Positions 33,821 to 43,718 of a stretch of 64,000 bases of DNA are shown here, one piece after another. Under the pieces are notes generated by a model. The model had not been told where the DNA came from and searched no databases. It saw only the letters and a list, made by a program, of their open reading frames with translations. Numbering within the stretch: the first letter of the stretch is position 1; every line of letters starts with the position of its first letter. A program made the translations under genes and the position numbers. The stretch is from Dugong dugon. Its lineage: Eukaryota; Chordata; Mammalia; Sirenia; Dugongidae. Location of the stretch: the NCBI GenBank assembly GCA_030035585.1, contig CM057465.1:33684001-33748000 (forward strand). Reading direction: 5' to 3'.

Positions 33821-35157
33821 ATTACATTGATTAATTTTTGTATGTTAAACCACCCTTACATTCCTTAGTTCCCGTTTGGTCATGGTATATAAGCTTTTTA
33901 ATATGGTGTTGGATTTTGTTTGCTAGTATTTTGTTGAGGATTTTTGCATCTATATTCATAAGGGGTATTGTTCTGGATTTTTTTTTTTTTTTTCTCTCTT
34001 CTGGTGTCTTTGGCTTTGGTATCAGGATAATACTGGTCTCATAGAATGAGTTAGAAAGTATTCCCTCCTCTTCTGTATTTTGAAGAGTTTGAGAAGGGTT
34101 GGTGTTAATTCTTTAGATGTTTGGTAGAATTCATCAGTGAAGCCATGTGGTCCCGGACTTGTCCTTGTTGAGAAGTTTTTAATTAGTGATTCAATCTCTT
34201 AACTTGTTATAGGTCTGTTGAGATTTTCTATTCTTTGTTGAGTTTGTTTTGGTATTTTATGTGCTTTTAGAAATTTGCCTATTTCATCTGTGTTATCTAA
34301 TTTGTTGGCGTTCGGTTGTTTATAGAATCCTTCTGTGATCGTTTTATTTTTGTAAGATCTGTAGTAATGGCCCTAGCTTTCATTTCTGATTTTGGTTATC
34401 TACATCTTCTCTTTTTTTTTTGGTCACTCTAGATAAAGTTTTGTTAATCTTCTTAATCTTTTAAAATGACCAGCTTCAGGTTTTGTTGACTCACTCTTTT
34501 TTAATGTCTTTATGTCATCTGTCTCTGGTCTGATCTTTAGTATTTCCTTGCTTCTACTCTCTTTGGGTTTCATTTGCTCCTTCTCTTGCATTTTCTTAAA
34601 ATTAGGCTATTGATCTGATAACTTTCTTCTTTTTTAATGTAGGCATTTAGTGGTATAAATTTTTCTCTGAATACTGCTTTCTCTGCATCATATGTTTTGA
34701 TTTGTGTTTTCATTTTCATCCATCTCTAAGTACTTTCTAATTTATCTTGTGATTTTTTTTTTTTTTTATTTGACCCATCGGTTGCTTAATAGTGTATTGT
34801 TTAACTTCCACGTATTTGGCAATTTCCCAGTTTCTTTCTGTTATTGATTTCTAGCATCTTTCCATTGTGGTCAGAGAATATATGTCATATGATTTCAGTC
34901 TTTTAAATTTACTGAGACTTGTTTTGTGGCTTAACATATGCATATGGCCTGTTTTTGAGAATATTCTATGTACGTGTGAGAAAAATGTGTATTTTGCTGT
35001 TATTGAGTTACGTATTGTTTTGTTAGGTGTTGTTGATTTTTGGTATTGTTCATGTCTTCTATTTCCTTATTGATCTTCTGTTTAAATAGTCTCTGCTATT
35101 TAAGGTGGGATATTGAAGTCTGTTATTGTAGAACTGTTTATTTCTCCCTTCAAATTG

Positions 35158-35395
35158 AATTAATTCTCATTAGTTGTGGTAGTTATGTTCTATAAAGTTC
35201 CTGTGAATGCAAATTAGTAAATACTGAATGAGCCTTGTTTGACCTCAGGAGGGATTTTTTTGCTGCTCTGCTTGTGTGCATGTCTGAGAACAACTGCAGA
35301 AGCACTGCAGGTATTTTGATGAATCGGTGAATTTGTGAATACTGAGTCTGTGAATAATGAGGATTGACTCTATGTCCAGTATCCCCCTTGGTTAT
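35158..35395. mobile_element. DNA transposon fragment (Tigger-like)
   Basis: gttatgttctataaagttcc, gaatgcaaattagtaaatac and gaatactgagtctgtgaata resemble Tigger ends. No complete inverted repeat could be established. Confidence 0.45.
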
Positions 35396-35612
35396 CAGAA
35401 TCAAATGGAGTCCCTGAGTGACACAAACAGTTAAGCCCTCGACAACTAGCTGAAAGATTGGTAGTTGGGACCCACCCAGAGGCACCTCAGAAGACAGGCC
35501 ATGCAATCTTCTGAAAGGTCACAGCCATTGAAAACCCTGTACAGAGTTCTACTCTGAAACACATGGTTCACCACGAGGTGAAATTGACTTGATAGCAACT
35601 GACAACAACAGT
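35396..35612 (+). repeat. AfroSINE (diverged subtype)
   Basis: ggagtccctgagtgacacaaac to gacttgatagcaactgacaac. The middle cccagaggcacctcagaaga matches the subtype at 20945 and 36836. Confidence 0.85.
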
Positions 35613-35619
35613 CAGAATT

Positions 35620-36352
35620 ATTACACCAAGCCAGTATAGTAACTCCCTACTTTTCCTGTTGATTCAAAGGCATGAGGAGCCCATAGTGGTCAGGTGGCAT
35701 CTTAGCTTTTAATTCAGTGGAATCATTATTGTGTCTCCTGGTGGAAACATTCCTCCCTTTGGAACTAAGATCTCTAGACCAGCAGAGGGTAGGGTTGTGA
35801 GGACAGGAAACAAAAATTTTGCTAGTGGATCACTAGGGGTAATAGTAGATGATGCTACTCTCATTTCCATCTCTTGATTCCTGGATCCATGAGTCCTAGC
35901 TATTCAAAAAACAGCACCATGTATTGAATACTGATATAAAGCATATAGAGTCTCCTGGAGAACAAAATATTTACCCAGCCCTGCAAAGTGTTGCTGCCTA
36001 GCTGACGTTGTAATTGAGACTTCAAAAGGCCATTTCATCTTTCTATCAAGCCAGCTGCTTCGGGATGATGGGGAACATGGTGAGACTGTGAAATCTGTGA
36101 GCCTGGGCCTATTGCTGCATTTCATTTCCTTTGAAGTGAGTTTTTTGATCAGAGGCAAGGCTGTGTAGAATAGGGTGATGGTGGATAAGGCATTCGGTAA
36201 ATCCACAGATGATAATTTCGGTAGAAGCATTATGTTCAGGGAAGGCAAATACATATCCAGAGTAAGTGTCTTTTCATAAGACCAAAATGCTTCCCCTCCC
36301 ATGATGGAAGCAATTGAATATAACCAACCTGCCACCAGGTAGCTAGCTGTCT
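35620..36352 (-). pseudogene. ERVL pol fossil: integrase C-terminal part and dUTPase-like region
   Basis: The minus-strand frame 35904-36335 (143 codons) shows weak but ordered similarity to the integrase of class III (ERVL) endogenous retroviruses, ending in a YALYQ..IHGAV stretch typical of that region. Downstream on the minus strand (about 35650-35880) broken frames read as the proline-rich PKGG..PPGDT..IPLN region that follows integrase in ERVL, where a dUTPase is encoded. Stops and frameshifts show it is inactive. No LTR was found beside it; an AfroSINE borders each side. Confidence 0.75.
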
Positions 36353-36354
36353 GA

Positions 36355-36518
36355 TCACCCTGAAAAGTTGCTAACTAAAAGGTTGGAAGCTCAGATCCAC
36401 CCAAGGCATGATCTACTTCCAAAAACTCAGTCATTTAAAACTATGGATTACAGTTCTACTCTGACACACATGGAGGTACAATGAGTAGGAGTCGACTTGA
36501 TGGCAACTGGTTTTACTG
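36355..36518 (+). repeat. AfroSINE (diverged, 5' truncated)
   Basis: ttgctaactaaaaggttgg to gtcgacttgatggcaactgg. Confidence 0.8.
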
Positions 36519-36519
36519 G

Positions 36520-36660
36520 AACTGTATATTTAACTTTGAAAGAAATTACCAAACTGTGTAGCATTTTACACTCTTACCAGCAGTGTATGAGACTTTCTGT
36601 TGTTACTCATTCTCACCAGTACTTAATATCATTGACATTTTCATAGTTTCTTTTACTTCT
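36520..36660 (-). repeat. L1 ORF2 3' fragment
   Basis: aaattaccaaactgtgtagc and cttaccagcagtgtatgaga match the minus strand of the L1 ORF2 3' region, seen intact at about 25200-25270. Confidence 0.7.
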
Positions 36661-36835
36661 GTATTTTCTTAAGCATAGATGTTTACTGTAATTCAATATT
36701 TGTTGATGACCCCAAATTTTTGCTCCTTCTAGAGTGTGTAGGGGTCTCCTATGTGCCTCTATGTGAGCAGTTAGATTTTTACAACATTTTGGGTACTTCT
36801 TTGGACACATACCCATCCCTCTTCTTCCTGTGGAA

Positions 36836-37015
36836 GTCCCTGGGTGGCACAGTCAGTTAAGCACTCAACCAAAAAGTTGACCATTCACAGTCATCCAGAG
36901 GCAAGTGGTAAGTAAGGCCTGGCAATCTGCTTCCAAAAAGGTCACAGCTTTGAAAACCCTATGGAGCAGTTCTACTCTGCACACACAGAGTTGCCATGAG
37001 TCGGAATCGACAACA
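36836..37015 (+). repeat. AfroSINE (diverged subtype)
   Basis: gtccctgggtggcacagtcag to gagtcggaatcgacaacaac; head, middle and tail are all present. Confidence 0.88.
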
Positions 37016-37245
37016 ACTTCTTCCTGCCAGGAGGATGTGGTATCTGATCTGGAATAGTATCCGTATTTAGTAGTACCTCATTTATTCAGAACTTTACACT
37101 TGAACTAGGAAAAAAATTTCATGCACTTTATTTGCAGGATCATACTATCTCTCCTTCCCCCTCCTACCTAATTTGCTTATTTTCATTGTATAAACAATTA
37201 TAATGCACTTGGATATCTGTGTATCATTAGTATATAGCAGTGTGA

Positions 37246-37365
37246 TGCACAGGCAGTCCCTGGGTTATGAATGAGGTCAGTTCCTAAGTGTGTCTTTAAA
37301 AATTTGTGATAAGCCAGAACAGGTGCATACGGTTCTTACTTAGCCTTACTTAAATGCAGGAGGAA
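37246..37365. mobile_element. Tigger-like DNA transposon fragment
   Basis: acaggcagtccctgggttatg resembles a Tigger terminal repeat; the rest is diverged and only one end is visible. Confidence 0.5.
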
Positions 37366-37545
37366 CCCAGGTGGCATAGTGATTAATTAAAGAGCTCAGC
37401 TGCTAACCAAAAGTTCAGACAGTTCAGTTCAAATCCACCAGCTGATCCTTGGAAACCCTATGGGGCAGTTCTACTCTGTCCTGTAGGGTCACTCACTTTG
37501 AGTCAGAATTCACTTAGTGGCAATGGGTTTGGTTTTTGGTTTCTT
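37366..37545 (+). repeat. AfroSINE
   Basis: aggaacccaggtggcatagtg to gtggcaatgggtttggttttt; full length. Confidence 0.9.
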
Positions 37546-37549
37546 TTTT

Positions 37550-38310
37550 AGTGCAGGAAAAGGCTTGAATCCTTTTTCAGTGATTTAAAACTTGCACGTG
37601 CAGCAAGTGAAGGTGATTGTGGTGAAGAATTCCTTGCAGGTATGGGTTGCTTCAGTCATTTCAGAGTGAGGGCAAATTTACATAACAGTAAAGGTCAAGT
37701 TTGAGTTGTCTTTAAGTTTGCCCTTGGCAGTGGGGGAACTGCCTATAGATTTAGAATGTAGGCAAGCACGCCGATGGAAACAAAGAAACAAAATGTGTGA
37801 ACAGGCGCCTGTTGGGGATGAGGCAAGAAAATGAAAAAATGGAAACAAAGACTTGAGAGAGAATGTACGTTTTAAGGATTTTAGTGTATGTGCAGAAATT
37901 TCCATATGCCGCTAGGGTCTCCAATGACATTGAGTATGCAATTCAGTGATTCATGTTCTTAATCATGACCCTTAATCGTGGAGAAAGTGTTAAATTGTTT
38001 TTAGTACACTTTGCTTAACATGACAGGAAGGTAGATGATGTATTTTAGGAAAATTGCTATCTAAAATGGTCAGAATGAACAATTTTATTGTTTGAAACTT
38101 AAGCTTCAGTTATCATTCTATTAAAATGAGCATGAGATTTGGCCTATGTCTTATGCATCTTCGTATACTAGTGCCCCTTAGAGAGCCTGACACATAGTAG
38201 GGCCTCATTAAATGTTTAAGTTTTGAGATGTTGTTAGCTAAGTAAAACAATGTATATGCCTTTATATTTACTGAGTAATAATAACAGTTAATACTTATCT
38301 CCTGTTGTAG
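37550..38310. other. ZDHHC17: Intron sequence, nothing recognised
   Basis: No supported repeat or exon. The 75-codon minus frame 37678-37905 is not recognised and has no supporting features. Confidence 0.35.
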
Positions 38311-38452
38311 AAAAAAACCAAACCCATTGAGTTGATTCTGATTCATACCAATCCAGCAGAACAGAGTAGAAGTGCCCCATAGGGTTTCCAAGGAACGCTG
38401 ATGGATTCAATTTGCTGACCTGTTGGTTAGCAGCCAAACTCTTAACCACTGT
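38311..38452 (-). repeat. AfroSINE
   Basis: aaaaaaccaaacccattgag to ctcttaaccactgtgc. Confidence 0.88.
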
Positions 38453-38554
38453 GCAATAATTATGTTAATAGAGTTCTTAGATGTTGCCAGATAACAAGTA
38501 TAACAGTGCCTTATACTTCTGTATTTACCAAAAATAAGAATAATAGCTAACAAT

Positions 38555-38760
38555 TTGTGCTTGTCATCCTCCAGGCATCATTTTTGGTGCTTTATATTTA
38601 TCCTTACAGTTATCCTGCAAATTAGATACATTGTTATTTCCATTTTACAGGTAAGTTAACTAAGTCCAAAGTTTTGAGATAACTTGCCTGATTTCTCATA
38701 GCTAGTAGAGTTGGATTTGAGTGTCTGCTCTTAATCAGAACCCTGTGCTGTTTTTAAAGT
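38555..38760 (+). repeat. MIR SINE
   Basis: ccaggcatcatttttggtgc, ttccattttacaggtaagtt and tagctagtagagttggattt in MIR order. Confidence 0.7.
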
Positions 38761-39189
38761 ATCAAGTCTTGATTATTAAAATGGACAATTTCTATTCAAA
38801 CAGTTCAAAACTTTTTGGTCTTTAACCTGCAAGTGCCTTTTTTTTTTTAAATACCTCCTATGGATTAGAGTAGAAGCATGCTACCAGGGTTGTAGAAGTT
38901 TAGTTGAAAGTGGCTTTTAATTTAAAATCAGGGTTTTATGAAAGTTTGCAGGTCTCAGATAATTTTCTGCAATTGCTTCATTTTGAATTTCTAGGAGAAC
39001 ATTTAGAACAGAACTTGGCCTATATTAAGTGCCCAGTAAATGGTAGTTTCATTCCTGTGAATTTACGGAAAATTCATTAGGATTAATTTTGGTTAAAAAT
39101 GTTGTAAGAAAAACCTCCAGGCTGCTTAAAATGCTGTATTTGTATGCAATAATATGATAAAATTTTATTTCTTTAAATTTTAGGACTAA

Positions 39190-39405
39190 CCCCAAATTTG
39201 CTGTGAGCTTACTTTTTACGAGGTTTATTATGTTTTACCCCATTTAATTCTCAAAACAATTCCTAAGGGGTAGGAATCACCATCTCCTTTTTCAGATGAG
39301 GAAACTGAGGCTCAGTAAGATTTAGCTATTTGCTTAAGGCTGTGTGACTAAGAAATTGGCATTTGGGCTGTTACTGAGTGCTGTTTGGCACCAAAATCTT
39401 TATTC
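39190..39405 (+). repeat. MIR SINE
   Basis: ccatttaattctcaaaacaa and cagatgaggaaactgaggct are clear MIR core landmarks. Confidence 0.75.
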
Positions 39406-39436
39406 TTACCCGAAGTTGTTTGTCACAACTGTGTAT

Positions 39437-39582
39437 AACCAAGCCAAACCTGTTCCCGTCAAGTTGATTCTGACTCATAGCAATCCTATAGGACAGAGTA
39501 GAACTGCCCCATAGGGTTTCCTGTGAGTGGCTGGTGCATTCGAACTGCTGACCTTTTGGTTAGCAGCCAAATGCTTAACAAT
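39437..39582 (-). repeat. AfroSINE
   Basis: aagccaaacctgttcccgtc to gcagccaaatgcttaac; the middle is shortened. Confidence 0.88.
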
Positions 39583-39589
39583 GCATTGC

Positions 39590-40417
39590 ATATCTCATTT
39601 CTGCCTCTCTTAACTATTCTTCACTGCCATATTTCTGATTGTCCATTTCTGCCATCTTCTCATTGTCTGAAGACTTTATTTAGCAACTAAAGCTTGTGTC
39701 ATGTGCATCTTTGTACACTATCAGGGACACTGTTTCCTTCTGTATAGTGAAGCACATTTGCATCAGATGTATTATTTAGGTCTTTAGGTTTTCTCAACCA
39801 TGAAGGTTCTTGTTGTGTACTTAGCAGAAGGTGCTAAGTCACTAAGGGACTTTATAGTTTTTCTTACTTACTATTTTTTTTTCTTGGTAGCTTTAGAAAG
39901 TCTCTAGATTGCTTAGATGTATTAAATTTTTATTATTCAAGTTTCCTTCTCTTAGAATGCCACCTTCTTTTACCTGTGTGTAGCCAGTTTTAAGAGGGAA
40001 ACATTTTACAGCATATAGTTCTGGCATTATGGTGCACCAGATAACCTGAAATTTCCTATTGCAAATATCTAAGAATTCTGGATAAATTGTAACAAAAATT
40101 TGTTAAATGCTTAGCCAAGCTTAGTGGAAAAAAACACATCCTCTCGTCTCTCGTCAAAACTCCAAAAGCTCTCCCTACCCTCACTGTCAGCTGATAATCT
40201 TGCTTCCTACTTAATTGAGAAAATGAAGTGATAAGAAGAGAACTGTCAGAGACTGCCACAACTATATTTGCCTACTTGTCAGCATTCACACTCACAAGCT
40301 TTGTCTTCCCACCTGTTTCTTTGATAAGCAGTACTCAAATGTTTTGATTAGGACCCCGTTATCTTTTTAAAAATTATTGAAGACCGCAAAGAGTTTTCTT
40401 TTATGTGGGTTATGTCT
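39590..40417. other. ZDHHC17: Intron sequence; one old repeat shared with about 54040
   Basis: Around 40030-40095 the stretch agataacctgaaatttcctatt followed by aagaattctggataaattg recurs at about 54040-54100, so an old repeat is present in both. The rest shows nothing I can name. Confidence 0.4.
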
Positions 40418-42305
40418 AATGATATTTGTTGTTGTTGTTAGGTGCCGCTGAGTAACTTCCAACTCATAGCGAACCTGTGTACAACAGATTGAAACACTGC
40501 CTGGTCTTCTGCCATTCTCAAAATCCTTGTTATGTTTGAGCCCGTTGTTGGAGCCACTGTGTCAATCCATCTTGTCGAGGGTCTTCCTCCTTTTCTCTGA
40601 CCCTGTTCTTTACCAAGTATGATGTACTTCTCCAGGGGTTGGTCCCTCATGATAACATGTCCAAAGTACATGAGACAAAGTCTCACCATCCTTGCTTCTA
40701 ATGAGCATTCTGGCTGTACTTCTTCCAAGAACATGGACTGTTCTTCTGGCAGTCCATGGTATGTTCAGTATTTTTCACCAACCCCATAATTCAAACGCAT
40801 CAATTCTACTTCTGTCTTCCTTATTCATTGTCCAGCTTTTGCGTGCATATGAGGCTATTGAAAATACCACGACTTGGATAAGGCACACCTTAGTTCCCAA
40901 AGAGACATCTTTGCTTTTGAACACTTTAAAGAGGTCTTTTGTAGCAGATTTGCCCAATACAATATGTCATTTGATTTCCTGACTGCTGCTTCCATGGGCG
41001 TTGATTGTGGATCCAAGTAAAACAAAATCTTTGACAACATCAGTCTTTTCTCCGTGTATCATGATATTGCTTGTTGGTCCAATTGTGAGGATTTTGTTTT
41101 CTTTATGTTGAGGTGCAGTCCACACTGAAGGCTGTAGTCTTCCATCTTCATCAGTAAGTACTTCAAGTCCTCTTCGCCTTCTGCAAGCAAGGTTGTGTTG
41201 TCTGCGTATCACAGATTGTTAATGAGTCTTCCACCAGTCCTGATGCTGCATTCTTCTTCCTATAGTCCATCTTCTTGGATTATTTGCACAGCATACAGAT
41301 TGAATAAGTATGGCAAAAGAATACAACCCTGACACACACCTTTCCTGATTTTAAACCATGCTATATCCCTTGTTGTATTACAGCGACTGTCTCTTTGTCT
41401 ACGTACAGATTCTGCATGAGCACAATGAAGTGTTCTGGAATTCCCATTCTTCTTAATGTTATCCATAATTTGTTATGATCCACACAGTCAAACGCCTTTG
41501 CATAGTCAGTAAAACATAGGTAAACATGTTTCTGGTATTCTCTGCTTTCAGCCAGGATCCATCTGATCTTGGATATCCGTTGGTCCACCTCCTCTTCTGA
41601 ATGCAGCTTGAATTTCTGGCAGTTCCCTGTCGATGTACTGCTGCAACTGTTTTTGGATTATCTTTAGCAAAATTTTACGTGTCTGTGATATTAACAGTGG
41701 TGTTAGATAATTTTCTCATTATGTTGGATCACCTTTCCTTGGAATGGGCACAAATTTGGGTCTTTTCCAGTTGGTTGTCTAGGTAGCTGCCTTCCAGATT
41801 TCTTGGCATAGATGAGTAAGCACCTCTGGTGCTGCATCCCTTTGTTGAAACATCTCAGTTGGTATTCTGTCAATTCCTGGAACCTTGTTTTTTGCCAGTG
41901 TCTCCAGTGCAGTTTTGACTTCTTCCTTCAGTATCATAGGTTCTTGATCATATACTACCTCCTGAAATGGTTGAACGTTGATTTATTCTTTTTGGTATGG
42001 TGATTCTGTATATTCCTTTCATCTTCTTTTGATGTTTCCTGTGTCATTCAATATTTTGCCCATAGAATTCTTCAGCATTGCACTTGACAATTTTTCTCTT
42101 CAGTTTTTTCAGCTTGAGAAATGCCAAGTGTGTTCTTTCCTTTTGGTTTTCTAACTCCAAGTCTTTGCACATTTCATTATAATATTTTACTTTGTCTTCT
42201 CAAGCTGCTCTTGGAAAACTTCTGTTCATCTCTTTACTGTCATCATTTTTTCTATTTGCTTTAGATACTCTACTTTCAAGAGCAAGTTTCAGAGTCTCTT
42301 TTTTT

Positions 42306-42686
42306 GTGGGTGAGTTTTTCTCTTTAATAAAATAAGGCAGACTCTGACCTTTGAAAATTGTTTAGCTTGACTCCAGTGGGATGTGGGGAGGATTAACTAG
42401 CTGAAGCTTGCAGAGACATTTCAAGTTTCCTTTTAAGTAATTAACTAGCTAAGTACTCTTTTAATTTGATGATATTTAGAGGGAAACCAGAGCCATGATG
42501 AATGATTCAATAAACATAGGTTCCCCGTAAAATTGCAAGTTATTGTTTGAAGGAGAAAGATTGAGGTAGTGAAACTATGTGAAATTGTTCACTACAGATT
42601 AGTAAGTAAGCACCAGTAAGCATGTGCTTACCTTGCTTACTGGGTTATCCGCCCCTGGCTTCACTTTTTGTGTTGTACAGTCCTAT

Positions 42687-42688
<2 letters not shown>
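42306..42688 (-). mobile_element. Candidate 3' transduction carried by the L1
   Basis: These 383 bp lie between the L1 poly(A) (T run at 42689-42723) and the TSD. They are absent from the other RTE copy at the same point, so they arrived with the L1. On the minus strand the segment ends with ATTAAA (complement of 42323-42328), 17 bases before a second, short poly(A) (T run 42299-42305). This is the expected structure of L1 read-through with use of a downstream polyadenylation signal. Confidence 0.7.
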
Positions 42689-42726
<38 letters not shown>

Positions 42727-43718
42727 TTAAGTGAAAGTTTACAATTCAAGTCAGTCTCATACAAAAGCTTATACACACATTGCTGTGTGACCCTAGTTGC
42801 TCTCCCTTTACTGTGACAGCACAGTCTTCCTTTCCACCTTGGATTTCCTGTGTCCATTCAACCAGCTCCTGACGCTCTCTGTCTTCTCATCTCGCCTCTG
42901 GACAGGAGCTGCCCATTTAGTCTCATGTATCTACTTGAGCTAAGAAGCACACTCCTCACGAGTATCACTTTATGTCCCATGGTCCAGTCTGGTCTTTGTC
43001 TGAGGAGTTGGCCTCAGGAATGGTTTCAGCTCTCAGCCAACAGAGAGTCTGGGGGCCATGTCTTCTGGGTCCCTCCAGTCTCAGTCAGTCCATTAAGTCT
43101 AGTCTTCTTACTGGAATTTGAGTTCTGTGCCCTACTTTTCTCCTGCTTCATCAGGCAGTCTGTGTTGTGTTCCCTGTCAGGGTGGTCATTGGTGGTAGCC
43201 GGGCACCATCTAGTTCTTCTGTTCTCAGGCTGATGGCGTCTCTGGTTTATGTGGCCCTTTCTGTCTCTTGGGCTAATATTTTCCTTGTGTCTTTGGTGTT
43301 CTTCATTCTCCTTTGCTCCAGGTGGGTTAGCTTTTAAAACCCCAGACGAGACTCACCAAGGAGTATGCAGAACATTTTCTTAATAAACTTTGTTATGCCA
43401 GTTGACCTAGATATCCCTTAAAACCATGGTCCCCAGACCGTTGTCCCTGCTGCTCTGTCCCTGGAAGTGTTTGATTGTATTCAGGAAACTTTTTAGCTTT
43501 TGGTTTAGTCTAGTTGTGCTGACTTCCCCTGTTGTGTGTGCTGTCCTTCCGTTCACCTAAGATAATTCTTATCTACTATCTAGTTAGTGAAATACCCCTC
43601 TCTTTCCCTCCCCACCTTTGTAACTATCAAAGAATATTTTCTTTTGTGTTTAAATCTATTTTTCAGTTCTTATACTAGTGGTCTTATACAATATTTGTCC
43701 TTTTGTGACTGACTAAAA

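Larger units (their letters stand above)
28325..35155 (-). mobile_element. Old L1 (copy b), 3' UTR and ORF2, multiply interrupted
   Basis: Minus-strand L1: 28325-29926 (3' end of ORF2), 30819-31384 (RT region; minus frame 31006-31212 has [11 protein letters not shown], the RT catalytic box with Phe-Thr-Asp-Asp), 33089-33182 and 33832-35155 (toward the endonuclease). Three younger insertions split it. It ends near the same ORF2 point as copy a. It is clearly inactive. Confidence 0.85.

Noticed and set aside
35904..36335. 143-codon frame as a host gene
   Set aside because: Its residues follow ERVL integrase and the region around it is broken ERV sequence.
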